A DNA stretch of 64,000 nt from Cytophagales bacterium (GCA_017303805.1 JAFLBQ010000001.1:124001-188000); one strand, 5' to 3'. Positions 42,821-52,295 are shown, counted from the stretch's first letter. Numbers and translations: made by a program. Notes: generated by a model not told the origin, from the letters alone.

Positions 42821-44401
42821 GTGAACCGGTTTTGGTTGGGGGCGTGCATGCTGGTAGCAGCTTGCCAGGGTAAGTATGCTACCCAATTACCCTACACCAC
42901 GCTGTGGCAACAAGGCACTGCTACTGTAAATCATAGATCCGACAAGGCGGATACAGTCTTTACCAGTGGCTGGAAGTTTACACGTGGCTTGCGCGAAGGA
43001 GTACATGCCAATCGACTGCTGCAACCGGATAGCCTGGTAGAATTGCCGCACCGGGTGGTACTTCCCAATACCGATTTGTGGTATCTGAAAACAATAAGTT
43101 TTGCGCAAGCTGGTGTTTTGCGTGTGCGTGCCGATGATGGCGCACAACTTTGGGTAAATGGAAAACCAGCGCAACGATTGAATGGCGATAGTTTTAAAGT
43201 GGAGGCTTCATTGGAAGCAACCATACTCATTCTGGTGTTAAACAATGCAATGGCAGGGGGACTACTCGAAGTAAGTTATTATACACATTCGCATGCAGTG
43301 CAACAGGAACAAGCACACCAGCGGAGTCTTCAAAGAAATAAGCTTGAGCAAAAAAGAATCTTGCTTGGCGACACAACGTTACCGCTGTTGATTGGCCCGT
43401 GGCTCACGCAATCGGATTCAGTTTATAAAATTCGATTGGTGGCCGATGCCGGTGTAACGATGTATTGGGGTGCCACACCATCAGTAAAGAATGCACAAAC
43501 GGCCCGGGCAAGCTTTGTGCAATTTGAAGTTCCGGCACCGGCATCCGAGTGGTATTACAAAGTATGCAGTGGCACTGTGTGCTCACCAACCTATCGGGTG
43601 GCGGGTACACAAACCAATTTTCAGTTTACAGTTTGGGGCGATAGCCAATCCGGGTGGAAACAATTTGCCACTCACTTGCAAAATCTTCAGGCAAGCACCG
43701 ATGCATTTACCATTGGGGTTGGCGACTTGGTAGGCAACGGAAGTAACGAAGCAGCATGGCAAACCCTGGGCGGGCTGCTTTCAACCTATGCTGCCGAAAG
43801 ACCAGCCTACCTGGTTGCAGGCAACCACGACTATGATGGGTATTATACCGATCTGCAACCGCGTTTGTACCAACAGTATGCAGCACCTTCGGCCAAGCCG
43901 TGGTTTGCGTGGCGCTATTCCAATTGCGCTTTTATTGCCATCGACCCCAATGCACAATTTCCCATTGGCTTTGCGGGTGAGCAACAACAGTGGTTGCAGG
44001 CTCAGCTAAAATCTCCTTTGTGGCAACAAGCCGAATGGCGCTTCATCGTGCTCCATCAACCACTGTTCTCGCAAGGATGGCCAGGGTATCAAGGCGATGC
44101 CGTGGTGCGCGAACTGCTGGAGCCTTTATTGGAAACTGCCCGGATTGATTTTGTTATTGCCGGCCATACACACGATTATGAGCGCCTGGTAAAAGTGAAC
44201 GGGCGGCAGCAAACGAATTTTATAATTACCGGTGGGGGCGGAGGTTCACTGGAGCCCGATCAATCATCGCCCACACCCAGAATGGATACGGTAATTAAAA
44301 CGCATCACTACCTGCGCTTTAAAATAGCATCCAATAAATTGGAGTGGACCGCCTACGATTTGAATAACCGGATTATTGACTATCAAAAGAGAGAAAAATG
44401 A
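42821..44401 (+). CDS. Secreted metallophosphatase lipoprotein
   Basis: A 526-residue protein with a GTG start at 42821 and a lipobox LVAAC near residue 15. The N-terminal third is beta-rich with a possible PA14/galactose-binding-like domain (LWVNGKPAQRL), then a short Fn3-like part. The calcineurin-like domain spans about 270-510: VWGDSQSG, GVGDLVGNG, VAGNHDYDG, IVLHQPLFS and AGHTHDYERL. This is the purple-acid-phosphatase-like plan common in Bacteroidota. It lies 2 bases after the alkaline-phosphatase-like gene and overlaps the next phosphatase by 4 bases (ATGA), so the three form one operon. Confidence 0.87.
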   Translation: MNRFWLGACMLVAACQGKYATQLPYTTLWQQGTATVNHRSDKADTVFTSGWKFTRGLREGVHANRLLQPDSLVELPHRVVLPNTDLWYLKTISFAQAGVLRVRADDGAQLWVNGKPAQRLNGDSFKVEASLEATILILVLNNAMAGGLLEVSYYTHSHAVQQEQAHQRSLQRNKLEQKRILLGDTTLPLLIGPWLTQSDSVYKIRLVADAGVTMYWGATPSVKNAQTARASFVQFEVPAPASEWYYKVCSGTVCSPTYRVAGTQTNFQFTVWGDSQSGWKQFATHLQNLQASTDAFTIGVGDLVGNGSNEAAWQTLGGLLSTYAAERPAYLVAGNHDYDGYYTDLQPRLYQQYAAPSAKPWFAWRYSNCAFIAIDPNAQFPIGFAGEQQQWLQAQLKSPLWQQAEWRFIVLHQPLFSQGWPGYQGDAVVRELLEPLLETARIDFVIAGHTHDYERLVKVNGRQQTNFIITGGGGGSLEPDQSSPTPRMDTVIKTHHYLRFKIASNKLEWTAYDLNNRIIDYQKREK

Positions 44402-46248
44402 GAACGCTGTTTTTTTTCTTCCTGACTTTGCTGGCTACTTCTGTTAGTGGGCAGGAGTTTTGGTTTTGGCCTGATTATACGCTGAATGATAAAGCCCGGA
44501 ATCTGCCGGGGAACCGGCTTCTGGTTACAACTCCAGTGATACCGGTTGTGGCTACCGAACCACTACCGCTTATATTTTTTGGTGAGGAACCCACCGAGCG
44601 TAAGCGTGGATTGGTGGCCGCAAATCAATTACCAACGGAGTCATTCACCATCGAATTGTGGATTTCGAATCATGTTAATAAACCGGTGGGCGCGCTGGTA
44701 GCATTAAAGTCAAAGTTTCTCGCCAACGAACCTGAATGGCTGCTGGGTTACTTCAATAACAAATTAGTGTACAGTTTAAAAACTCAGCAATCAGTTTACG
44801 CATCGGTAATTGATTTTCAAATCAAAAGCCGTGGCTTTAAGAAATATTGGTCGCACGTAGTGGCTACGTATCATAATCAGAAAATGAGTTTGTATTTAAA
44901 TGGTGTGTGGGTAGGCGAAAAAGAAAGCGGAAGTCGTGTTGCTGTGGATGCTTCCACCATGGAAATGGAGCTAGCGGCTTATATGCATAACGAACCCTAC
45001 ATGCAATTCGGTAACCTGGTGCGCATGGTAAAAATTTCTGATCACGCATTGAATGCAAAACAAGTGGCCAGCCGGTATGCAGCGCTGAGTGCATTGGTAA
45101 CAAAAGGAATTTTATTTCCCGATCTCTTTCATTTTACTGCAGGGCCATACTTAACTTATGCAACAGCTACGGGTATTGATATTGTTTGGGAAACAGACCG
45201 GCCGGCCGACTTTGAAGTGGAATACGGTACCCGGTTGCCGCTCTCGAAAAAAGTAGAAGTGAAAGATCTGAGTGTGGAAACCGAACAGGGCGAAAAAGCT
45301 TTTATATATAAGGTATCGCTGGCTGGCTTAACCGAAGAGACTCCTTATTTCTATAACATCAAAGCCAAAGACCGGAAGGGAAATACCATGGAGTCGGGGG
45401 TACTCACCTTTTCAACAGCCGTGCAGGCGAATCACTCTTACATGTTTTCAATTGTTGGCGATACGGAAGCGCGGCCACACGTGTCGGACAGAATTTCTAA
45501 AATGATTTGGGGCGAGCGACCCAATTTTTTGTTATTGGTGGGCGACCTTACCGATGGCGGATTTAAAGACCAGAAGTTTGAATGGAACTATGAGTACTTT
45601 GCCGGTATTACACAACTGGCCAGCCGCGTGCCCGTGTTTCCGGTAGCCGGCAATGGCGAGGCTGATTTGTTTTGGTATAATCAGTATCATCCTTCGCTGC
45701 CTAAAGATGGGTATTATAAATTTTCGTACGGCAATGCCGATTTTTTTATGTTGAACAGCAACCGCGAGAATGATTTTGCCCCGGGCGGAGCCCAATATGT
45801 TTGGCTGGAGCAAGAGTTAAAAAAATCACAGGCAAAATGGAAGTTTGTAGCACACCATCATGCTCCGTACTCGGCCGATGAAGATGACTATGGCAATGCG
45901 TGGACCGGCACTTCCACCCTGGGCGATCCGGCTATTCGAAAGATTGTTCCATTGTACGAGCAGTATGGAGTAGATATGGTTTTCTTTGGGCACCTGCATA
46001 CCTACCAACGCACTTTATCTATAACCGAAAATCAGGTAAGCACTCGGAAAGGTGTAATTTACATTCAAACTGGTGGTAGTGGCGGTAACCTGGAAGACTT
46101 TGCGCCTTCGCGTGCATGGTTCAGTGCCAAAACCTATCGCGGCCATCATTACTGTACGGTAACGGTCAATCATACCAATCTTGAATTCAGGATGTACGAT
46201 GCGGAGGGCCGTCTAAAAGATTTTTTCAATCTGAGTAAAGCAGACTAA
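44398..46248 (+). CDS. Secreted LamG-metallophosphatase with altered GNH motif
   Basis: A 616-residue exported protein. After a signal peptide (ending VSGQ) it has a concanavalin/LamG-type domain (about residues 80-225, SFTIELWISNH, LYLNGVWVGE), an Fn3/purple-acid-phosphatase N-domain (about 240-340) and a calcineurin-like domain (about 345-600) with IVGDTEARPH, LVGDLTDGG, VAGNGEAD, AHHHAPYS and FGHLHTYQRT. The usual GNH(D/E) motif reads GNGE, so the conserved catalytic His is missing while metal ligands remain. It may be less active, or have another proton donor. It overlaps the preceding phosphatase gene by 4 bases. Confidence 0.87.
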   Translation: MRTLFFFFLTLLATSVSGQEFWFWPDYTLNDKARNLPGNRLLVTTPVIPVVATEPLPLIFFGEEPTERKRGLVAANQLPTESFTIELWISNHVNKPVGALVALKSKFLANEPEWLLGYFNNKLVYSLKTQQSVYASVIDFQIKSRGFKKYWSHVVATYHNQKMSLYLNGVWVGEKESGSRVAVDASTMEMELAAYMHNEPYMQFGNLVRMVKISDHALNAKQVASRYAALSALVTKGILFPDLFHFTAGPYLTYATATGIDIVWETDRPADFEVEYGTRLPLSKKVEVKDLSVETEQGEKAFIYKVSLAGLTEETPYFYNIKAKDRKGNTMESGVLTFSTAVQANHSYMFSIVGDTEARPHVSDRISKMIWGERPNFLLLVGDLTDGGFKDQKFEWNYEYFAGITQLASRVPVFPVAGNGEADLFWYNQYHPSLPKDGYYKFSYGNADFFMLNSNRENDFAPGGAQYVWLEQELKKSQAKWKFVAHHHAPYSADEDDYGNAWTGTSTLGDPAIRKIVPLYEQYGVDMVFFGHLHTYQRTLSITENQVSTRKGVIYIQTGGSGGNLEDFAPSRAWFSAKTYRGHHYCTVTVNHTNLEFRMYDAEGRLKDFFNLSKAD

Positions 46249-46264
46249 CCATCCATCCCACAAC

Positions 46265-46298
46265 TTGTTGTACAGCGCCTTGAGGGCCGATAGTTTCG
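46265..46298 (+). promoter_or_regulatory. Possible promoter of the metalloprotease gene
   Basis: TTGTTG (46265-46270) is followed after 20 bases by TAGTTTCG (46291-46298), one mismatch from TAnnTTTG. The metalloprotease ATG is at 46323. Confidence 0.35.
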
Positions 46299-46322
46299 AA
46301 CCTCAAACTTAGTACAAAAAAG

Positions 46323-48878
46323 ATGCGATCATTAACCTACCTGGCCACCGTGGTGGCATGTGTGCTGCTGGCTGTGCCGGCATCCGCGCAAAGCAAAAAG
46401 AAAGACAAGAAACCTGCGGTGGCGGTGCCGGCAAAAACCGATACAGCCAAAGCAAAAGCACCGGCCCCTCCCGGGCCTAAGCCGTACAAGCAGGTAATTA
46501 CCGCCAAAGCCAAAACTCAGCGCGGATTATTTACCGTTCATAAAATCAATGACGATTATTTTTTTGAAGTGCCCGATAGTATTGTAGGCCGCGAGTTTAT
46601 GGCAGTAACGCGCATGGCGAAAGCGCCCACCGGTGCGGGTTACGGGGGCGAAGAAGAAAACCGACAAGTGTTGCGGTGGGAGCGTGGCCCCAATAATAAA
46701 TTGTTTTTGCGTGCCGTGCTCACTATTAATACCAGCCCCGATGCTGATAAACCCATCACGCAAGCGGTACGCAATAGTAATGTAGAACCTATTGCAGCTT
46801 CATTTGATATTAAGTCCATTCGCAAAGACACCTCGTATGTAATTCAGGTAACTGATTTTTTTAAAGGCGACAATCAATTGATCTCGCTGGACCCACGCAC
46901 CAAGCGCTCGTTTAGCTTAACTGCCTTGCAAGCAGATCGTTCTTTTATTCAAAGCATTAAATCATTCCCGATTAATACGGAAGTGCGCATGGTAAAGACC
47001 TTTACTTCGGTGCTGCCACCACCCACAGCCGGTGCCGGCCCCGTGCAAGTGCGTGAGTTGCCGGCAGGCGCCAACACAGGGGTAGTTACTGTAGAGCTTA
47101 ACACGTCCATGATTTTGCTACCGAAGGTGCCGGCCCGCAAAAGGTTGTTCGATGCCCGCGTTGGGTATTTTGCAAATGGCTACACTGTATATGGCGAAGA
47201 ATCTCAGAAATCGGAAACTGAAGTGTTTGCTGTGCGCTGGCGCCTGGAGCCCAAACCGGAAGACGTTGAAAAGATGAAGCGTGGAGAGTTGGTGGAACCT
47301 AAAAAGCCAATTGTATATTACATAGACCCTGCAACCCCGGTTAAGTGGCGCAAGCACCTTATGTTGGGGGTACAGGATTGGCAAAAGGCTTTTGAACAAG
47401 CCGGCTTTAAAAACGCCATTCTTGCCAAAGAAGTAGCCCCGGGCGATTCCACCATCAGCACGGAAGATGCGCGCTACTCGTTTATACGCTATTTCGCATC
47501 CGATATTCAAAACGCCTATGGCCCGAATGTGCACGATCCGCGCTCGGGCGAGATTATTGAAAGTCATATTGGTTGGTACCACAATGTGATGAGTTTGCTT
47601 AATAGTTGGTACACCATTCAAACTGCAGCAGTTGACCCACGCTCGCGCAAGCGCAAGTTCGATGACGACCTGATGGGCGATTTAATTCGGTTTGTAGCAG
47701 CCCATGAGGTTGGCCATACGCTCGGGCTACGCCACAACTTTGGCAGCAGCTTTAGCACCCCGGTAGAAAAACTCCGCGATAAAGAATACCAGGCAAAGCA
47801 CGGGCACACACCTTCTATTATGGATTACGCGCGGTTTAATTATGTGGCGCAGCCCGAAGATGGAGTAACCAATTTGTTTCCGGGTGTGGGCGCTTACGAT
47901 AAATGGGCAATTGAGTGGGGCTACAAACCGGTATTCAATACTAGCAGTGCCGAAGAGGATAAAAAGATTTTGAACAAGTGGGTATTGGCTCATCGCGATC
48001 CGATTTTTTGGTTTGGTTCAGAAATAAATCCATACGATCCGCGCTCGCAAAGCGAAGACCTCGGTAACAACGCCATGCTTGCCAGCGAGTACGGTATAAA
48101 AAATCTGAAACGCATTTTGCCTAACCTGAAAGAATGGTATCAGGATGAAGCCGAGAATTATAAGAAGCTCGATGAAATGTACAACCAGGTGGTGGGGCAA
48201 TACCGCAGGTACATGGGGCACGTTACCAAATACGTAGGCGGTATTTATGAAACCCCTAAAACCTACGAGGAGGCCGGTGTAGTGTATGAACCGACACCAA
48301 AAAATCTGCAGCGCGATGCCGTTGCATTTTTAAATCGCCAGTTGTTTGAAACACCCGCGTGGATCATCGACTCGAAAGTGCTGGCGCTTACCCGCCCCGG
48401 TGCCGGAGTAGAGCAAGTACGCCAAATGCAAGAGGCCACGTTGAATGCACTTTATGATTATGGCCGCATGCAGCGTTTAATTGAAAGCAGCGCGGTTAAT
48501 AGCAATGCCTACAGTTTGGATGATTTGTTTACCGATTTGCGCAAAGGCATTTGGGCTGAATTGAGCACCGGAAAAACTACCGATAACTTCAGACGCAATT
48601 TGCAGAAGGCACATGTAGAAAAAATGATTTCGCTTTTGAACCCATCTGGCACACCGCCAACTGGCGGGTTTGGGTTTTCCAGCCCCTTCTTTCCAGCTTC
48701 GCCTGCATCGCCAGTAGCCGATCCGAAAAAGAGTGATATAATTTCGGTTTCGCGCGCACACCTGGTAGCGTTACGTGGCGAAGTTACGGCCGCAATACCG
48801 CGCACCACCGATAAACTGAGTAAATACCATTTACAAGATGTGCTGGTAAGAATTAACCAGGCGTTAGATCCTAAATAG
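46323..48878 (+). CDS. Secreted zinc metalloprotease (DUF5117/DUF5118 family)
   Basis: An 851-residue protein with signal peptide (ending AVPASAQ), a Lys/Pro/Ala-rich linker (about residues 24-60) and the DUF5118, DUF5117 and C-terminal catalytic regions typical of the Bacteroidota zinc-dependent metalloprotease group. The metzincin site is AAHEVGHTLGLRHNFGSS, His461-His465-His471, followed by a met-turn candidate at PSIMDYARFN. Substrate is unknown. It is probably monocistronic: a possible promoter lies upstream and a strong terminator downstream. Confidence 0.88.
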   Translation: MRSLTYLATVVACVLLAVPASAQSKKKDKKPAVAVPAKTDTAKAKAPAPPGPKPYKQVITAKAKTQRGLFTVHKINDDYFFEVPDSIVGREFMAVTRMAKAPTGAGYGGEEENRQVLRWERGPNNKLFLRAVLTINTSPDADKPITQAVRNSNVEPIAASFDIKSIRKDTSYVIQVTDFFKGDNQLISLDPRTKRSFSLTALQADRSFIQSIKSFPINTEVRMVKTFTSVLPPPTAGAGPVQVRELPAGANTGVVTVELNTSMILLPKVPARKRLFDARVGYFANGYTVYGEESQKSETEVFAVRWRLEPKPEDVEKMKRGELVEPKKPIVYYIDPATPVKWRKHLMLGVQDWQKAFEQAGFKNAILAKEVAPGDSTISTEDARYSFIRYFASDIQNAYGPNVHDPRSGEIIESHIGWYHNVMSLLNSWYTIQTAAVDPRSRKRKFDDDLMGDLIRFVAAHEVGHTLGLRHNFGSSFSTPVEKLRDKEYQAKHGHTPSIMDYARFNYVAQPEDGVTNLFPGVGAYDKWAIEWGYKPVFNTSSAEEDKKILNKWVLAHRDPIFWFGSEINPYDPRSQSEDLGNNAMLASEYGIKNLKRILPNLKEWYQDEAENYKKLDEMYNQVVGQYRRYMGHVTKYVGGIYETPKTYEEAGVVYEPTPKNLQRDAVAFLNRQLFETPAWIIDSKVLALTRPGAGVEQVRQMQEATLNALYDYGRMQRLIESSAVNSNAYSLDDLFTDLRKGIWAELSTGKTTDNFRRNLQKAHVEKMISLLNPSGTPPTGGFGFSSPFFPASPASPVADPKKSDIISVSRAHLVALRGEVTAAIPRTTDKLSKYHLQDVLVRINQALDPK

Positions 48879-48942
48879 TGCGAGAACTAACCGCATTCAA
48901 ACCTAATGGCCGAGAGTTGAGTTGAATTTTTTTTGGCAGCCG

Positions 48943-48954
48943 GTAACTAGTTAC
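48943..48954. repeat. 12-bp perfect palindrome related to the GGTTACT elements
   Basis: GTAACTAGTTAC is its own reverse complement and sits in GGTAACTAGTTACTAAC just before the terminator. Its words (GGTAAC, GTTACT) are those of elements A-C in the hydroxyproline cluster, so it may be a remnant of the same repeat family. Confidence 0.4.
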
Positions 48955-48957
48955 TAA

Positions 48958-48994
48958 CAAGACTACCTGAAACGGGTAGTCTTGTTTTTTTTTT
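48958..48994 (+). terminator. Rho-independent terminator of the metalloprotease gene
   Basis: A perfect 10-bp stem, CAAGACTACC with GGTAGTCTTG, around a 7-base loop is followed by ten T residues. Confidence 0.9.
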
Positions 48995-49115
48995 GAAGCA
49001 CAGTAACCCGATATGAATAAAACTATCGGCATACTAAGTATCTTTTTATATTTGTTGAGCGTAAGTACAATCGATACCCGTGGGCACAATAGTAAGCAGC
49101 ATTAAGGAGTTGGAT

Positions 49116-50786
49116 ATGCATGGTTTAGATTTGAGATGGCGGAGGTTCGTGCGCAGCAAGCTGGTGCCATGGAGTAGCGCTATGGTTTTTACGGTATTTA
49201 CTTTTTCGGTAACGGCTCAAACCTTTCTTTCTTCTAACCTGCCGGTGATCGTAATTAATACCAATAACCAGTCCATTTTAGACGAACCGAAAATTACAGC
49301 CGACATGGGGATTATTGATAATGGCCCCGGCCAACGTAACTATGTATCCGATCCGTTCAACAACTACGCGGGCAAAATCGGAATTGAAATCCGCGGGTCG
49401 TCTTCGCAAATGTTTCCGAAGAAGCAATATGGAATTGAATTACGCGATGCCACAGGCAACGGAATAAGCATGCCCTTGTTAGGCATGCCGGCAGAAGAAG
49501 ACTGGGTATTGTTTGCACCCTACAACGATAAAAGTCTGATGCGCGATGTACTGGCTTACAAATTAGGGCGCGACCTGGGCCGCTATGCCCCGCGCACCCG
49601 CTACTGCGAGTTGGTACTCAACGGCCAATACCAGGGTGTGTATGTGCTGATTGAAAAAATAAAACGCGACAAGAATAGAGTAGATGTTAAAAAACTGGAG
49701 CCAACCGACAATTCCGGTAACAGTGTAACGGGCGGCTACATAATAAAGATTGATAAGGAATCGGGTAGTGGCAATGGAGGCTGGATAAGCAACTACGCGC
49801 CACCGGGCCGTAGTGGCGACCAACGCATCTACTATCAATACGACTACCCTAAAGCAGCCAACATTACCGCGCAACAACGCACGTACATTCAGCAATATAT
49901 GAGTACGTTCGAGGCCACGCTGATAGGAACCGATTTTGCAAATCCCGTAGTCGGGTACACACGCTTTGTAGATGTTGATTCTTTTATTGACTTCTTTATC
50001 GTAAACGAAGTATCAAAGAATGTAGATGGATACCGCCTCAGTACTTATCTTCACAAACAACGCGACTCCGATGGCGGCAAGTTACTGATGGGGCCTGTGT
50101 GGGATTTTAATCTCGGCTTTGGTAATTGCGATTATTGCACCACGGGTACGCCTACCGGATGGGTAACCAGTTTCAATTCGGTTTGCCCGCAAGACTATTG
50201 GCTCATACCTTTTTGGTGGAACCGCCTATACCAGGACAGCAACTATCGAAATAGACTGGCTGTACGGTGGGCTGAGTTGCGTGCCGATAAATTTTCAACG
50301 CCCCGGATTCATGCGTACATCGATTCGGTTTATACTGTATTGAATAGCGAGTCGGCCATTCGTAACTTTCAAAAGTGGCCGGTGCTGGGGCAGTATGTGT
50401 GGCCCAATTTTTATGTAGGCAGTACTTTTCAAAGCGAAGTTGTCTGGTTAAAAGATTGGGTAACCAACCGCATGAACTGGTTGGACTTAAACATGCCAAA
50501 AATTGTAACAGGGGTGGAAGTAAAGGAATTTAAGGTTTCAGTTTTTCCAAATCCGTTTCACCAAGAATTGCAAGTGGAGTATGAGTTGGAACAAGGTGGC
50601 GATTTTACATTTGAAGTGTGTACACCGCTTGGCCAATCTGTTGTTAAGCACTATCAAACCCAGGCACAAGCGGGCACATATCGATTCAGCGTTCAAGCCG
50701 AAACTCCCCTTTTACCGGGCGTATATTTTTATAAAGCGAAACGAGCCGGAGTGGAAGTTACCGGGCGAATTGTTAAGCTGGATTAG
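49116..50786 (+). CDS. CotH-kinase-like protein with T9SS sorting domain
   Basis: A 556-residue exported protein. After an N-terminal hydrophobic signal it has a CotH-like domain with GIEIRGSSSQMFPKKQYGIE, LFAPYNDKSLMRDVLAY, YQGVYVLIEKIKRDKNRVD and the PVWDFNLGFGN active-site region. CotH proteins are atypical kinases of spore coats and many bacterial envelopes. The last about 75 residues (from VSVFPNPF to the end) form a type A T9SS C-terminal domain. The ATG at 49116 is chosen over an upstream in-frame GTG because AAGGAG lies 6 bases before it. It has no close operon partner. Confidence 0.87.
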   Translation: MHGLDLRWRRFVRSKLVPWSSAMVFTVFTFSVTAQTFLSSNLPVIVINTNNQSILDEPKITADMGIIDNGPGQRNYVSDPFNNYAGKIGIEIRGSSSQMFPKKQYGIELRDATGNGISMPLLGMPAEEDWVLFAPYNDKSLMRDVLAYKLGRDLGRYAPRTRYCELVLNGQYQGVYVLIEKIKRDKNRVDVKKLEPTDNSGNSVTGGYIIKIDKESGSGNGGWISNYAPPGRSGDQRIYYQYDYPKAANITAQQRTYIQQYMSTFEATLIGTDFANPVVGYTRFVDVDSFIDFFIVNEVSKNVDGYRLSTYLHKQRDSDGGKLLMGPVWDFNLGFGNCDYCTTGTPTGWVTSFNSVCPQDYWLIPFWWNRLYQDSNYRNRLAVRWAELRADKFSTPRIHAYIDSVYTVLNSESAIRNFQKWPVLGQYVWPNFYVGSTFQSEVVWLKDWVTNRMNWLDLNMPKIVTGVEVKEFKVSVFPNPFHQELQVEYELEQGGDFTFEVCTPLGQSVVKHYQTQAQAGTYRFSVQAETPLLPGVYFYKAKRAGVEVTGRIVKLD

Positions 50787-50898
50787 AGCACGCTAATCTG
50801 GCCAGCCGCAACCTTGAGTTAAATCAGCAACCACTCATCCTAACCATCAGCGCTGTGTTTATTCTTTCTATGATTATTCAATTATTGTAAGCAACTTA

Positions 50899-50919
50899 GG
50901 CAACTTTAATTTAGTTGCC
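50899..50919 (+). promoter_or_regulatory. Hairpin ending at the start codon of the Gfo/Idh gene
   Basis: GGCAACT pairs perfectly with AGTTGCC around the 7-base loop TTAATTT; the right arm ends one base before the ATG at 50920. As DNA it could be an operator, as RNA it would mask the initiation region. Confidence 0.35.
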
Positions 50920-52245
50920 ATGCAAACCCTTAACCGCAGAACTTTTATTCGCCAATCGGCATTAGCCGGGGCGGGCTTATTGTTGTATGCTCCTACCATT
51001 GGGCGTACTTCCATAGCCGATAAATTAGTAGTAGGAGTAATGGGCACCAACAGCCGGGGCCATTACCTGGCCCGTATGTATGCGCAACTTCCCAATGTAG
51101 AGGTTGGCTATATCTGCGATGTGGACGAAACTGTAGTGCAACGTACCGTGGCCGATATTGAAAAGCTAACCGGAAAAAAGCCGCGTGCTTTCAAAGATGT
51201 GCGCAAGCTGTTGGAAGAAAAAGGCCTCGATGCACTGGTTATTGCCGCACCCGATCATTGGCATGCACCAGCTGCGTTGCTTGCTTTAAAAGCCGGTAAG
51301 CATGTGTACATTGAAAAGCCGTGCTCACATAACCCTGCTGAGGGCGAAATACTTTCTGCGGCAGCCGAAAAGTACAACCGCGTTGTGCAAATGGGCAATC
51401 AGCGCAGGTCGTTTCCGAAAGTGATGGAGGCCATGCAGCAACTACATGCCGGTAGTATTGGGAAAGTTTATTTTGCAAAAGGCTGGTATGCCAACGCCCG
51501 TAAATCAATCGGCACCGGAAAATTAACAGGTGTACCAACAACCCTCGATTATGATTTATGGCAAGGGCCAGCACCCCGAAGGCCCTATCGGCATAATTTG
51601 ATTCATTACAACTGGCATTGGTTCTGGCATTGGGGCACAGGCGAAGCACTGAACAACGGAACACACGAGATTGATGTGATGCGCTGGGGTTTAGGTGTTG
51701 AATATCCAACCAAAGTAGTTTCTGCCGGTGGCCGGTATGTGTTTGCCGATGATTGGGAAACACCCGATACCCAAACTATTACCTTCGAGTTTCCCAACGG
51801 CAAAGCCATGTTGTGGGAAGGCAGAAGCTGCAACGACTACGATGAATTTAAAAGTGGGCGTGGCGTTGTGTTTTATGGTGAGAAAGGAACGATGGTTGTG
51901 CCCGGTGGCGATGATTATAAAATTTATGAATTAGGCGGCAAGCTGATTCACGATGTGAAAACTGAAATTCAGCAAGCCGATGCAACTAACACCATGGGCA
52001 TGGGCGAAAAACTGGATAGCCTGCACTTGCAAAACTTTGCAGACGCAGTGCGTGGAAAAGTAAAGCACACCTCACCCATAGCCGAAGGGCACAAGTCAAC
52101 GGTACTGCCCCAATTGGGCAATATCGCCTGGCGCACCGGCCAAACACTTTACTGCAATCCCAACAACGGCCATGTACTCAATAACAAAGCCGCTACAAAA
52201 TTGTGGAGCCGTGAGTATGAGAAAGGCTGGGAGATGAAACTTTAG
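50920..52245 (+). CDS. Tat-exported Gfo/Idh/MocA-family oxidoreductase
   Basis: A 441-residue NAD(P)-dependent oxidoreductase with a twin-arginine signal (NRRTFIRQSALAGAGLLLYA). The Rossmann motif VVGVMGTNSRGHYLARMY follows, then VYIEKPCSHNPAEGEIL with the catalytic-type Glu-Lys-Pro, and a C-terminal GFO_IDH_MocA alpha/beta domain with HWFWHWGTGEALNNGTHEID. Such exported, cofactor-retaining enzymes oxidise sugars or glycosides. It lies 50 bases before a DUF1080 gene and a second, cytosolic Gfo/Idh gene, suggesting a 3-keto-glycoside pathway. Confidence 0.9.
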   Translation: MQTLNRRTFIRQSALAGAGLLLYAPTIGRTSIADKLVVGVMGTNSRGHYLARMYAQLPNVEVGYICDVDETVVQRTVADIEKLTGKKPRAFKDVRKLLEEKGLDALVIAAPDHWHAPAALLALKAGKHVYIEKPCSHNPAEGEILSAAAEKYNRVVQMGNQRRSFPKVMEAMQQLHAGSIGKVYFAKGWYANARKSIGTGKLTGVPTTLDYDLWQGPAPRRPYRHNLIHYNWHWFWHWGTGEALNNGTHEIDVMRWGLGVEYPTKVVSAGGRYVFADDWETPDTQTITFEFPNGKAMLWEGRSCNDYDEFKSGRGVVFYGEKGTMVVPGGDDYKIYELGGKLIHDVKTEIQQADATNTMGMGEKLDSLHLQNFADAVRGKVKHTSPIAEGHKSTVLPQLGNIAWRTGQTLYCNPNNGHVLNNKAATKLWSREYEKGWEMKL

Positions 52246-52264
52246 TTGAGCAAACATTTGATTC

Positions 52265-52286
52265 CGTAATTCACAACTCGTAATTC
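52265..52286. repeat. Pair of CGTAATTC direct repeats
   Basis: CGTAATTC occurs at 52265-52272 and 52279-52286, separated by ACAACT, in the short gap before the DUF1080 gene. It may be a degenerate intergenic repeat. Confidence 0.3.
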
Positions 52287-52295
52287 TTAACTTGT

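Noticed and set aside
47118-47621. 167-codon minus-strand open frame inside the metalloprotease gene
   Set aside because: Antisense to the conserved protease region, without a family motif or plausible start context.
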